Counted from the stretch's first letter, positions 44,970 to 53,207 are shown. The stretch is 64,000 bases of DNA from Burkholderiales bacterium (GCA_021299735.1 JAJTEM010000001.1:186001-250000), one strand, 5' to 3'. Translations and numbers: made by a program. Notes: a model not told the origin generated them from the sequence alone.

Positions 44970-45413
44970 GTGGTGTTGTATTGCTCCGGAATGGGGTTTT
45001 GCTGCATCTTTTGGATTTTCGGCGGTGTTAGAAATCGCCCTGCAGGGCGATTTTTGTGGCTTCTTTTTATCCCTGTAGGGATAAACCATAGCAGTGGCCG
45101 AGTCAAAGGTGATGCCGTCGTCTACCTTCAATTCGCATATGTCTTTGAAAACTGTTAGCAGGTGTGGAATTTCTGCCAACCCAAACCCCAAAAGGTCGAT
45201 ATCTCGTGTGGGGCGCAAAGGCAAGTCGTACCAAAGGTCAAAAAGTAGTGCCCCCTTCAAAAGAAAATGTTCTTTCTCTGTGGAAATACTGAGCCTGTAA
45301 AGTAAGCGCTCAAGCGCATAGCGAGTCAGTAGTAGTTGAAAGTCAACACCCTCTGATTTGGCTTTATTCAGTAACCTAGCGCGAATGGAGGCACCTAAAT
45401 TTTTATTTTTCAC
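44934..45413 (-). pseudogene. abiEii: AbiEii nucleotidyltransferase toxin, C-terminally truncated
   Basis: The start GTG 45413 overlaps the abiEi stop (GTGA), the usual abiE arrangement. Residues 1-105 match AbiEii: RYALERLLYRLS, HFLLKGALLFDLWYD, and PTRDIDLLGFG with the nucleotidyltransferase Asp pair. After DDGITFDSATAM (near 45090) the family sequence stops and the frame runs through two hairpins and the end of capA. Full AbiEii proteins are close to 300 residues, so about half is lost, including most of the substrate domain. A non-functional remnant is likely. Confidence 0.8.
45032..45085 (+). terminator. Two adjacent hairpins; first is the capA terminator
   Basis: Hairpin 1: AAATCGCCC-TGCA-GGGCGATTT (45032-45053) followed by TT, a fair rho-independent terminator for capA. 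Hairpin 2: TTTATCCCT-GT-AGGGATAAA (45066-45085). Both carry a CCCTG(C/T)AGGG centre, and both lie at the point where abiEii homology is lost. Confidence 0.65.
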
Positions 45414-46009
45414 ACCAAGCTTTCCAGGTAAGGGCGCATTACATTGGCAACTCGGCAAAGAATTGCTGCTTCCCACAATTCATCCATGGTGACTTTTTTC
45501 TGCTGCCAAGCATCGCGTAACGCTTCAAGTGCAATGTCTAGTCCGATCTTGTTGCGGAACTTAAAACAATCAGCCACCGTTTTTGCTACGGAAGTTACTG
45601 CCACGCGAGTGATACCATCTATGGTCATAAATTCGGTACCGTCACTCAGATTTGTGAAACGCACAACATGCAGTGGTGGGTAGCTAACGCTTGGAATTCT
45701 CGCGTGGGGCGAAATGGCTATTCACACCTCATGTGGATTTTGCGTTGTCAGTCCATGAGTTTTAAGCGCCGTGAGCAGGCAAAAAACAATCAGTGGGTAT
45801 TTGGTTGCCAATTGCGCAAGCTGATCGTGTTCAGTAAGAGTCTTGTGCGGTGAGACATAAAGGCCTCTACCGATACGAACCAATTCCCCGCTGCGCAGCA
45901 GCTGTTGAAGTGTAGCCCCTGAGACGCCGATTTCCGCTAGATCGCGCGCGCGCAGGTACCCTTTGCTATGAATAAGGGGAAGAATTTGATTTGTGAATTT
46001 TGAGGACAG
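45410..46009 (-). pseudogene. abiEi: AbiEi antitoxin, disrupted by a nonsense codon
   Basis: Conceptual translation of the reverse strand gives a full AbiEi antitoxin of about 200 residues: KGYLRARDLAEIG (winged helix), RSGELVRIGRGLYVS, LIVFCLLTALKTHGLTTQN, PPLHVVRFTN, and VAKTVADCFKFRNKIGLDI, ending with MRPYLESLV. At 45722-45724 a TGA replaces the Trp codon in the conserved PHEVW motif. At the expected start (46007-46009) the codon is CTG, not ATG, although AAGG is correctly placed upstream. The gene is therefore doubly broken, unless read-through occurs. A fragment starting at GTG 45664 is still open. Together with the truncated toxin this is a dead type IV toxin-antitoxin locus. Confidence 0.82.
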
Positions 46010-46297
46010 GACAACCTTATACGAAAATGTCGGAAAAAGTAAAAATATACGTGCAATTTCATATACCTTCTAAAACAATTCGACGTGGGGTCTGGTGTTC
46101 GCCCTAAGCGGACGGTGAACTTCTAACCCAAATGGCCCGTTTTGATAACAGACCGGCCATTTGTGCTCTGACGATACCAATGACGGCTTTGGTACTACTG
46201 GCTAGGTAAGATGTGGGTTATACCCCTGCCCAAAGTGACCACTCCCGCAATTACCGAAAATCTAAACGCCCCTGACAGCTTCTGTATTCGGAACCAA
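46010..46297. other. Intergenic stretch between abiE remnant and HEPN gene
   Basis: I see no coding frame here. 46021-46080 is AT-rich and would hold the abiE promoter. The rest is more GC-rich, with an imperfect inverted pair around 46099-46122 (GTTCGCC and GGTGAAC). No RNA gene or terminator was identified. Confidence 0.4.
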
Positions 46298-46990
46298 TCA
46301 GTTGCCCATTGGCAATAGGTACTTCTTCTCTGAAAACGCCTTTGTCAGTTCCGTTGTGATTTCCGACATAACATGAAGCGCGGAACTACGTAGTTCCTCA
46401 TATAGCAAGGCACTCACCCCCTGTTTAGTTTCACCATGTGCGATTTTGTTGCGCAATCCAAGCAGCTTTTCAATATCAGGCTCCATCGACTGAAACTGCT
46501 CATGTGGCAGGCCTAATCGGTACAAATTTTTACGCAACACAATCGAGTTTAGATTCGACTCGGTATTTACCGTACCTTCAGGGATTTTAACTTTCCGTTT
46601 AAGGATATCGTAAGCCTTTTCAACAAACTCACGATCCCGAGAAAACAAATGAAGCTTTGAGTCATCTGGCGCGGTTGTTTTAAACTCTTCAGCCTTTTTA
46701 TTTCCAGTGCGAAGCGTAACAAAAACGTTATGCAAAGAAGCAGCAACTATTGCATAGTTAGCCTTACTGCACTCGACCTCTTCCTGATTAATGGCGATTA
46801 CATATAACTGAAGAGCAAAAGCACAAAATCCTTCGAAGTTTGAATACAAGAGCAATACTAATGCACGTCTAAATTTTTCCTGCTGATCCTGTTTATCAAT
46901 ATTGGCGCACTGATTTTGGAAGAATAGAATTTCCTCTGTGCGCCAAGCCAGTTCTTCCTCAAGTTGGCTTCGAAAGACTGAGACATTCAT
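46298..46990 (-). CDS. HEPN-family RNase (MAE_28990/MAE_18760 type)
   Basis: A 230-residue helical protein ending in the HEPN catalytic signature LLGLRNKIAHGE, where Arg180 and His185 form the RX4H motif of HEPN RNases. The N-terminal part (ALVLLLYSNFEGFCAFALQL) matches the group named after cyanobacterial MAE_28990/MAE_18760. Such proteins are usually toxic RNases in toxin-antitoxin or anti-phage systems. Its ATG overlaps the stop of the DUF262 gene (46987-46990), so the two are coupled. It is the last gene of a three-gene operon with a DNA methyltransferase first. It is the likely effector of the system. Confidence 0.82.
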   Translation of the reverse strand: MNVSVFRSQLEEELAWRTEEILFFQNQCANIDKQDQQEKFRRALVLLLYSNFEGFCAFALQLYVIAINQEEVECSKANYAIVAASLHNVFVTLRTGNKKAEEFKTTAPDDSKLHLFSRDREFVEKAYDILKRKVKIPEGTVNTESNLNSIVLRKNLYRLGLPHEQFQSMEPDIEKLLGLRNKIAHGETKQGVSALLYEELRSSALHVMSEITTELTKAFSEKKYLLPMGN

Positions 46991-48138
46991 AAATATTCTT
47001 GCAATTTTTCGCTAACAAAATTAATGCGTTCTTTTAGTGGGCCCGGGCTATTTTTCCCGCCACCTGTAGTTAGTGCTATAAAGTCGGGATTCAGCTTGAT
47101 ACTCGTCAGAACAGACTGCGCCTTTTGTCGCCCGACGTCAGATGTCACATCAAATTTATCTAAGTGGGACTGAATACCTACGCAAAAAGCTTCAAAGTGA
47201 TAGATACCAAAGGCTCGAATAAGACCGTCTTGTGTTTTATTCGCACGGCTAAATGCTCTCGATCCTAAAGCCCCGGCCAGCACAGAAAATGTCTTTCCGA
47301 ATATGGCTTTTTCTTTTTCGTAATTAAATACTTCGGTGCTATCCGGATCAGAAACGGACTCCATATATTCAGTAAGAAAATCCGCAACATCATGCTTAAA
47401 GCGTGACAACCAGTTTTTGAGCGCAAAAAATCTCAAAACTAGTTCCTTGTCATACGCTCCATACATCTGCTCTTCGGAAATTGTTTCTATACAGGATTTG
47501 AAGTCGGCATTGTTATCGGCAAGATCAATAACAAAGTCATTGAATTTAGGGTCAAGAAGCCGGATTGTGCAATTTCTAAGCTGCTGAGCAGTTAGCGCCT
47601 CTCCACCCGTATTCAGCCTTTTGAACATGTGGTATTTAAATTTTGGGTTACTTCCTTTGCGAACGACCTCAACGCGGACGAATGAACGTTTTAGCTTTAT
47701 TTGAAGGGCCAATCCCAAATCATCAAAAGTCTTCCCGTTGAGTGACTTCACAATATCGCAATCACTAAGTACTAGCTTATCCCTTTTTTTGACCGGGGGG
47801 CTAAGATGAGGCGCATCTAGCATCCCTCGGAAATGCAGATACGATGACAGCCTCTGAAGACCATCAATGAGCTGCTTTCTATTGTCATCCGCTTCAACCA
47901 CGTAAATAGGTGGCACAGGCATTTCAAGTAAAAGGGACTCAATGAATCTAGACCGAGCCCCCTCTGACCATAAAAATAACCGTTGATAATCTGGGCTAAT
48001 ATCCAACTCACCATCTTCAACCATCCCAGCTAATTCATTGAAAGAAATGTCCAAGCTTTGTGTATGTACATTTTTAAGTTGGGCATCTACTTCATGAATC
48101 AATCCAACAACAAGGTTTTCAGTTTTTTCGTCGGCCAT
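46987..48138 (-). CDS. DUF262 (ParB/Srx-fold) protein, no HNH domain
   Basis: A 383-residue protein. Its N-terminal 110 residues are a DUF262 domain of the ParB/sulfiredoxin fold: ELDISPDYQRLFLWSEGARS, FIESLLLEMPVPPIYVVEAD and LIDGLQRLSSY. The usual NTP-binding/hydrolysis motif DGQQR is DGLQR here (residues 92-96). Unlike GmrSD/DndB-like relatives there is no visible DUF1524 HNH nuclease; the rest is helical (PDFIALTTGGGKNSPG near the end is short and conserved-looking). It lies between a methyltransferase and a HEPN RNase. It may sense DNA or nucleotide state and control the RNase; that is inference. Confidence 0.82.
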   Translation of the reverse strand: MADEKTENLVVGLIHEVDAQLKNVHTQSLDISFNELAGMVEDGELDISPDYQRLFLWSEGARSRFIESLLLEMPVPPIYVVEADDNRKQLIDGLQRLSSYLHFRGMLDAPHLSPPVKKRDKLVLSDCDIVKSLNGKTFDDLGLALQIKLKRSFVRVEVVRKGSNPKFKYHMFKRLNTGGEALTAQQLRNCTIRLLDPKFNDFVIDLADNNADFKSCIETISEEQMYGAYDKELVLRFFALKNWLSRFKHDVADFLTEYMESVSDPDSTEVFNYEKEKAIFGKTFSVLAGALGSRAFSRANKTQDGLIRAFGIYHFEAFCVGIQSHLDKFDVTSDVGRQKAQSVLTSIKLNPDFIALTTGGGKNSPGPLKERINFVSEKLQEYL

Positions 48139-48148
48139 ATATTATCCT

Positions 48149-49456
48149 TTAAGCTTTCTCGAAGCACAAAACGCTTTCAGCAAGATTGCGCTTAGCTGCG
48201 TATTTCTTAGCATGCGGATGAACATCCGCCATTGAACGCGTTGAAGAGAAATCAACCTTTCTTTTTAGTGACAGGCCATGATTTGCGGCCATCTCACTCG
48301 CAATTAAGGGGACATTGTTATGCAGGTCTTTGTAGTACGAATCCTGAATAACCAAAAAACACGAACCATTTTTCTTTAATACTCTCGTTAGCTCGCCTAT
48401 CGAATTGTATAGAGCCGAAAAATACTGAAAATGGTTCTTGAAATAGTAGGTCGCCGAGGACTTCGAAGCATGTTGGCGCATCGCGTCAAGAAACCGCTCG
48501 CATGTCCCCCCCCAGTTTTTATCAATTTGCCCTATTGATGACTCAACTGTAGATGTCCCCATTAAGGAACGTCTTAACCGATTGAACAAGGACTCATCAA
48601 CGCGAAGAACAGCAAGTTCAATAGCGGTCGCAACTGCGTAGTCAATTCTGGTACAGTAGGGCGGGGATGAGACAATCGTATCAACTGACAAGCTTTCGCA
48701 ACTTAAATCCTCTGCGTTACCCAATCCGATAGCTATGTTTGACGAAACATCCGACCTCGCTAGGTTTTTGCACAATAACTGTTCAGCCAAACAGCGCACT
48801 TCCTCTATAAAAAGTTGGCTAATAAATAAATTAGAAGGCCGCTTACGTTGCCGTAGAGAGCTTGGTATTTTTACCCAAGTTGGATTCGTGGGAATGAAGT
48901 CATTTAATAGGCGGCGCGTGATGCGAAACAACGCAACATAAAAGAATGCTGCCAACGCTGATAGTTGATTTAGCGTATCGCGAGTTATCAGTGGAAGGTA
49001 TGCGCTGTTAGATATCAACGTATGGCTCACCTCCGCCTCTAATTGACGGATATAACGAGCACTACTCGGCATTAACCACTGATAAAGTGGATCGTTTTCT
49101 AACTCATCTGTTCTTTGCTCTGCATGCTTGATTAGTGTTTGAGCGAGAGGAATAAGACTGCATGCGTCGTTAGGAGAAACATGGCTCGCTTTGGCAGCGA
49201 CAACCATCACAGGGTTCAGATCAACGCCAATGCCCCTTAGTCCTAAATTTGCAGCTATATCCGTAGTTGTACCACTACCATTCCATGGGTCAAGAATGGT
49301 TGTCTCTCTATCTAGGGGCATAGAGCGAAGCAACAGCTCAGTAAACTTTTTAGAGTAACCCGCATAGTAGGGGAATAAGCGATCATCTAGGGTTGCATGT
49401 CCGTTACGCTGTTTCGGATTGACAATGTTTAATTTGTCGAATGAGATCCTCTTCAC
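48149..49456 (-). CDS. DNA methyltransferase (SPPY type), permuted motif order
   Basis: A 435-residue amino-methyltransferase. The SAM motif TILDPWNGSGTTTDIAANLG (residues 53-72) comes first and the catalytic motif SSPPYCTRIDYA (264-267 SPPY) comes about 200 residues later. This is the reverse of the beta-class order, with a helical insert between. SPPY implies N4-cytosine or N6-adenine methylation. It lacks a recognisable target-recognition domain by eye. It starts at GTG 49456 with AAGG upstream, and its stop is 10 bp before the DUF262 gene. It opens the operon and may mark self DNA or act as a regulator. Confidence 0.85.
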   Translation of the reverse strand: MKRISFDKLNIVNPKQRNGHATLDDRLFPYYAGYSKKFTELLLRSMPLDRETTILDPWNGSGTTTDIAANLGLRGIGVDLNPVMVVAAKASHVSPNDACSLIPLAQTLIKHAEQRTDELENDPLYQWLMPSSARYIRQLEAEVSHTLISNSAYLPLITRDTLNQLSALAAFFYVALFRITRRLLNDFIPTNPTWVKIPSSLRQRKRPSNLFISQLFIEEVRCLAEQLLCKNLARSDVSSNIAIGLGNAEDLSCESLSVDTIVSSPPYCTRIDYAVATAIELAVLRVDESLFNRLRRSLMGTSTVESSIGQIDKNWGGTCERFLDAMRQHASKSSATYYFKNHFQYFSALYNSIGELTRVLKKNGSCFLVIQDSYYKDLHNNVPLIASEMAANHGLSLKRKVDFSSTRSMADVHPHAKKYAAKRNLAESVLCFEKA

Positions 49457-49889
49457 GCCCAGGCACCTTCAAAATTATTCTGATTTTAATATCGAGATTA
49501 TCGAGGATTTCTTGAACTTAGGCTAGGCATAGCACGCTTCAGCTATGACCGACAGGTATACGGGGCTGCGGACCTGGACCACCAAGGCTCCTCACCGTCG
49601 CAATGGCCGAAAACCAGCCGTTGTTAGATGCTTTCCTTGCGCAACAGAACTCATGATCGGCACGTTTTAATTTGTTTTTAACACCACACCCAGCACGTGT
49701 TAAAAATTTCCGATTTTTTTAACATGACGTTTGTCTCATGTTGAAAAATCCCGTTTTCTTACACATAAGGGTGGAATCTCGACCGGGGGCTCAGTTCTAC
49801 CCCCCAAGAGTGACCTAAATCAGCGGCTTTTTTGATGCCCCAAACGTATCTGATACTGTGTAGCCTTTCCCTTTGAAGGCAGCCCTCCC
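49457..49889. other. Non-coding region with two AT-rich hairpins
   Basis: This 433-bp gap divides the divergent methyltransferase operon and the secreted-protein/lipase pair, so it must hold both promoters. It contains hairpin A at 49675-49706 (TTTTTAACAC, 12-nt loop, GTGTTAAAAA) and hairpin B at 49715-49748 (TTTTTTAACATGA paired with TCATGTTGAAAAA, one mismatch). Both share a TTTAACA core and may be operators or bidirectional terminators. No open frame or RNA gene is visible. Confidence 0.5.
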
Positions 49890-50402
49890 GTGCGCATTCG
49901 TCATCTCGCGCTTCTAGCCCTTGCTTGTATTCCCTTCCTTTTTCTGATTCCCAAAGGAGCCCACGCTGTGCGGCAAGACAACCTCATTCTTTCATCGGCA
50001 GTCGAGGGGCAAATACTTGACCATGGAAAGCCTGTTGCTGGGCTAAAAGTACAACGTACGATTAGCTGGAATATGGAGGATAAGCCGCGTACTGAAACCA
50101 CGACTACCGGCAAGGATGGTCGATTTCAATTTCCGGAAGTGCGCGGTACAGCAGAGTTTGGTTTTTTAGCGAAGCTGTTTCATGTCCCCACAGTCCTCCT
50201 CGATGTGAATCTTGTTGAGGAAAAGCAATCAACTTCACTGTTCTCGGTGGTGAGAAGTTCGTATGCGCCAGCAGTGGAGACTGGGTACGGAGTGATTCAG
50301 ATGACCTGTGATGTGAAAGACAGGGAAATGTTTCGTGGGCGGCTTCCAATCATTGATTGCAAAGTAAAACTAACACCAGAAATGGAGAAAGGTTTTGAAT
50401 AA
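49890..50402 (+). CDS. Secreted DUF6795/transthyretin-like small protein, possible lipase partner
   Basis: A 170-residue protein with a signal peptide (LALLALACIPFLFLIPKGAHA) and a compact beta-rich domain: VEGQILDHGKPVAGLKVQR and TGKDGRFQFPEVRG. This is a carboxypeptidase-regulatory or transthyretin-like pattern seen in DUF6795 proteins. It starts at GTG 49890, with GAAGG 10 nt upstream. The lipase gene starts at a TTG overlapping its last codons, so the two are co-translated. A periplasmic protein encoded just before a signal-less lipase fits an immunity protein and effector, but no toxin delivery gene is in the window. Confidence 0.68.
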   Translation: MRIRHLALLALACIPFLFLIPKGAHAVRQDNLILSSAVEGQILDHGKPVAGLKVQRTISWNMEDKPRTETTTTGKDGRFQFPEVRGTAEFGFLAKLFHVPTVLLDVNLVEEKQSTSLFSVVRSSYAPAVETGYGVIQMTCDVKDREMFRGRLPIIDCKVKLTPEMEKGFE

Positions 50403-51621
50403 TCTTTTGCTGGAACCAAGACTGGTTCATTTTTTATCTGAGGTGGTTTACGCCACGGATACTGCGTTTAGAAACTACAAAACATTAAATCCTCAAAAGT
50501 CGGTTGCCGAGGCGTCCGTTGCTGCTGCTGATGATATCGCCAACAGGTTGCGGCTCCGCAAGGGTGGTGCAGACACTTCGACTGTTTCCCTGTTTCACGC
50601 CAAATCCGGCCTCTTCAACATCGACCTCCTCAGTGGTTTCGGCTTCGTCGCACACGGCACAGGCAGCCGCAGCAACGAGCTGGTACTGGTTACTCGCGGC
50701 ACTAATTTTGAGCACAACAAATTTGATTTGGGCACCAATGCCAACATTGGTTATGGCACTGGCCCAAGGGGCAATTTGGTTCACCGTGGGTTTCTGAAAA
50801 CCTTTAAAAGCTATCAAAGCCAGTTGGTCAATTTTGTGTCGCAAAGCGGTGCAAAGCGTCCCACTGTTATTCACTGCATGGGCCACAGCTTGGGCGGCGC
50901 CTTGGCCAATTTGAATGCCTGTATGTTGCGCGATGCGGGTTTTAATGTGTGCCTGTACACCATTGGCGCGCCGCGCGTGGGCATTGTTAGCTATGCGCAA
51001 GACATGGTCACCCACATTCCAATCAGCCAAATTCGCCGGGTTGCCAACCCTTGCGACCCCGTGCCCATGGTGCCCTTGTTCCCCTATATTCACGCATCGG
51101 TGGGTTCTTCTGAACTGTTGCTGCACCATGGCGAGAAGGTGGGTATTGATGCGCACCTGTTAAGCAGTGGCTACTCAAAAATGGCCTACAGCAGCAGTTG
51201 GAGCGACTTTTTACCAATGCCAAATGTGTTGGCCAATCACGCCGACCTGGCTCGGGAGTTTGCAAGAATTGGTGGCGGCAATATGTTCAATGCCAAGCTG
51301 CTGGAACTGATTGGCAAGTTAACCAGGCGCGTGTTGCTCGACATGGGCCATATGGCCTTGGTCACAATTCAGGGTGGGCTTAGTGTTGCATTCACTGCAG
51401 TGGACCTGCTAGCTGAAGTACTGGCCAAAGCAGCCAATTCAAGCAAGCTTCTGGCAGACGAGGTATCTGCCATTGTGAATTCAATGCTCGATTTTCTGGG
51501 GCGCGCGCCGATCAATGGTACAGCGCTGAACATTCAAACCCTTCATTGGGTTCTTGATCAGTTCAGCACCGAAATGGCTGGGCGGGCGCAGCAGGCCATG
51601 TTGAGGGCGCAGCGGGGTTAA
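50395..51621 (+). CDS. Class 3 lipase, possible exported or T6SS-type effector
   Basis: A 408-residue lipase of the fungal-lipase (class 3) family. The nucleophile Ser165 is in CMGHSLGGALANLNACM; VTRGTNFEHNKFDLGTNANI precedes it, and the Asp lies in RVANPCDPVPMVPLFP. There is no signal peptide, and residues 300-408 form a helical tail with a hydrophobic stretch (MALVTIQGGLSVAFTAVDLL). Its last 11 codons are repeated 1.6 kb downstream. The start is TTG 50395 with GGAGAAAGG upstream. The signal-less lipase with a secreted neighbour resembles T6SS lipase effector/immunity pairs; this is inference. Confidence 0.8.
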   Translation: MNNLLLEPRLVHFLSEVVYATDTAFRNYKTLNPQKSVAEASVAAADDIANRLRLRKGGADTSTVSLFHAKSGLFNIDLLSGFGFVAHGTGSRSNELVLVTRGTNFEHNKFDLGTNANIGYGTGPRGNLVHRGFLKTFKSYQSQLVNFVSQSGAKRPTVIHCMGHSLGGALANLNACMLRDAGFNVCLYTIGAPRVGIVSYAQDMVTHIPISQIRRVANPCDPVPMVPLFPYIHASVGSSELLLHHGEKVGIDAHLLSSGYSKMAYSSSWSDFLPMPNVLANHADLAREFARIGGGNMFNAKLLELIGKLTRRVLLDMGHMALVTIQGGLSVAFTAVDLLAEVLAKAANSSKLLADEVSAIVNSMLDFLGRAPINGTALNIQTLHWVLDQFSTEMAGRAQQAMLRAQRG

Positions 51622-51622
51622 T
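51588..51622 (+). repeat. 35-bp direct repeat, copy 1 (3' end of lipase gene)
   Basis: GCAGCAGGCCATGTTGAGGG plus the next 15 bases are identical to 53174-53208. This copy contains the last 11 codons and stop of the lipase. The repeats bracket the fic gene, in the way gene ends are duplicated by integration events. Confidence 0.9.
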
Positions 51623-51633
51623 GGATCACCGTG

Positions 51634-52863
51634 CTAAATAAACTCACTCGGCGGGTAAAGCCCGGGAAATAGGTACATCAAAATTCCACTGGGGAATTCG
51701 GGGTAAAGAATTCCTTTTTCGCTGGGGCTGCTGATCAATTTGTAGTCGAACAACGCTTTGAAATATTTTCTTGTGGTGGCGCTCGATTTGTTGATCACAG
51801 CTGAAGCATCGCCACGTTCCAGTTGCCCATCAATCAACAACCGTTCATAAATTTTAAAGTGTTCGGTTTTCAGGTCTTTGTACTTCAATGCAAAAGCAAG
51901 TTTTGCATTTTCAATCATGGCGTTTAGTCGAAATAGCCCGGCCATGAACTCGGCTTGGTCTGTGCCCTGTTGTACGCAATATTCCACAAAATCGACCAAG
52001 CCCTTTTCGGTCAAATTGCCGCGGCCGTCCAGATCGCCCATGCGGGGTTGGTCTGCATTGTGCAAGCGCGATTTGTAAGTGTTGCCTCTGTCGCGTGCAA
52101 ACCCCCGAGACATGGACCACACAGAGAAGCCGGGCAGTGAACATTCTGAAAGCCATTTGTCTAGAAAAATTCGCGAGATACGGCCATTGCCGTCAGGGAA
52201 AGGGTGAATCCAGGCCAGGCGGTGGTGTGCAATAAAACCGTGGGTAATTGCGGCCAGGCGAGATTGACCGAGCATTTTCTTTTGAAGAAACGGGGTGTAA
52301 ACCTGTTCGAACCTTTCCATGAAGCGTGGTACTTGTTGTGCGGCAGGCGGAATGTGTTCTCCAACTTGCACCTCGATATCCCGGTATCGGCCCGCAGTCA
52401 TGGTTTTTTTTGTGCCTTCGATAATCAGCATGTCTTCTGGAAGGGCAGTGCAGAAAATACGGTGGGCTTCCAGAATGAAGTTATTGATCCCCATTTGTTG
52501 AAGGGTCACAGTTTTTGCCCATTCGGTGGTGCTGACGTGGGCTTGCGCCAGTGTGCGCAGTTCTTCTTGCGAGTAGCCTGTTTCCGGTTTTGTTTTGTTT
52601 TGGGCCGCTTGTAGCGCTTTCTCAATGTCGATGGGCAGTGTTCGATGGCCCTCAATCAAGTTGCTGTAATAGCAGTTCATACCCTGAACCAGCGTGGCCA
52701 ATCGTTCCAGGATGGGGGGTGGAAGTTGTGGGTAGGCTTTGCCCGATGCGGCCAGCAAATCGGAAGCAAATCCGTACAGTTTTTCGGTAACACCTGGGCG
52801 CGAGGCCAGTAGCAGGGGTTCCATGGACTGTATGCCTGGTGGGAAAGGGCTTGGCTTGGGCAT
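51634..52863 (-). CDS. Fic-domain protein (AMPylase), self-inhibited class II type
   Basis: A 409-residue Fic protein that would transfer AMP (or another NMP) to target proteins. The Fic core motif is HPFPDGNGRISR (catalytic His220). The N-terminal inhibitory helix motif (S/T)xxxE(G/N) is present as SNLIEG (residues 67-72), which makes it class II, with the regulator in the same chain. The C-terminal region holds a helix-turn-helix-like segment (GDASAVINKSSATTRKYFKALF). Start ATG 52863. The promoter region upstream is AT-rich with a repeated 12-mer. It is flanked by 35-bp direct repeats and stands alone. Confidence 0.9.
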   Translation of the reverse strand: MPKPSPFPPGIQSMEPLLLASRPGVTEKLYGFASDLLAASGKAYPQLPPPILERLATLVQGMNCYYSNLIEGHRTLPIDIEKALQAAQNKTKPETGYSQEELRTLAQAHVSTTEWAKTVTLQQMGINNFILEAHRIFCTALPEDMLIIEGTKKTMTAGRYRDIEVQVGEHIPPAAQQVPRFMERFEQVYTPFLQKKMLGQSRLAAITHGFIAHHRLAWIHPFPDGNGRISRIFLDKWLSECSLPGFSVWSMSRGFARDRGNTYKSRLHNADQPRMGDLDGRGNLTEKGLVDFVEYCVQQGTDQAEFMAGLFRLNAMIENAKLAFALKYKDLKTEHFKIYERLLIDGQLERGDASAVINKSSATTRKYFKALFDYKLISSPSEKGILYPEFPSGILMYLFPGLYPPSEFI

Positions 52864-53073
52864 GTTGAATCTTGGCTACGTAAGATACTGCCAATTTATC
52901 ACAAAACTAGCGATATTGTTGTTGATATTTCATTGGGTAATTTTTTGGAGTTGTTATATAAGTTACTGATAAAAAACACAAATATTTTTATTTTGTGTAA
53001 TTTCTATTCGATTTGAGGATTTTTTTGTGTAAAAACTAGCGATCTTTTTATCTTTTCGGGAATTCGTTCCGCG
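52864..53073 (-). promoter_or_regulatory. AT-rich fic upstream region with a 12-bp repeat
   Basis: This region is markedly AT-rich. AAAACTAGCGAT occurs at 52903-52914 and 53032-53043 in the same orientation. The first lies 40 bp before the fic start. These may be operator sites for fic. The sequence changes sharply to GC-rich DNA at about 53060. Confidence 0.4.
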
Positions 53074-53081
53074 CGTTCTTC

Positions 53082-53207
53082 ATGTTGTTGACGCTACCTA
53101 CGGTTTTCAGCAAGAACCGTGAACGCCTGATCTGGCACGACGCCGACATCGAGCTGTTCAACCTGGTTCTGAAGCAGCAGGCCATGTTGAGGGCGCAGCG
53201 GGGTTAA
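53082..53207 (+). pseudogene. IS5-like transposase scrap fused to the lipase-tail repeat
   Basis: An open frame of 41 codons encodes LPTVFSKNRERLIWHDADIE followed by LFNLVLKQQ and the lipase tail AMLRAQRG. From memory, TVF(S/T)KNR(E/D)RL resembles the early part of IS5/IS1182-family transposases. The frame has no ribosome site and no other transposase domains; the remaining transposase is absent. It marks a recombination joint. Confidence 0.42.

Noticed and set aside
49457-49889. Possible small RNA or tRNA gene in the gap before the lipase pair
   Set aside because: I could not fold a cloverleaf or find a promoter-terminator pair; only two hairpins are supported.
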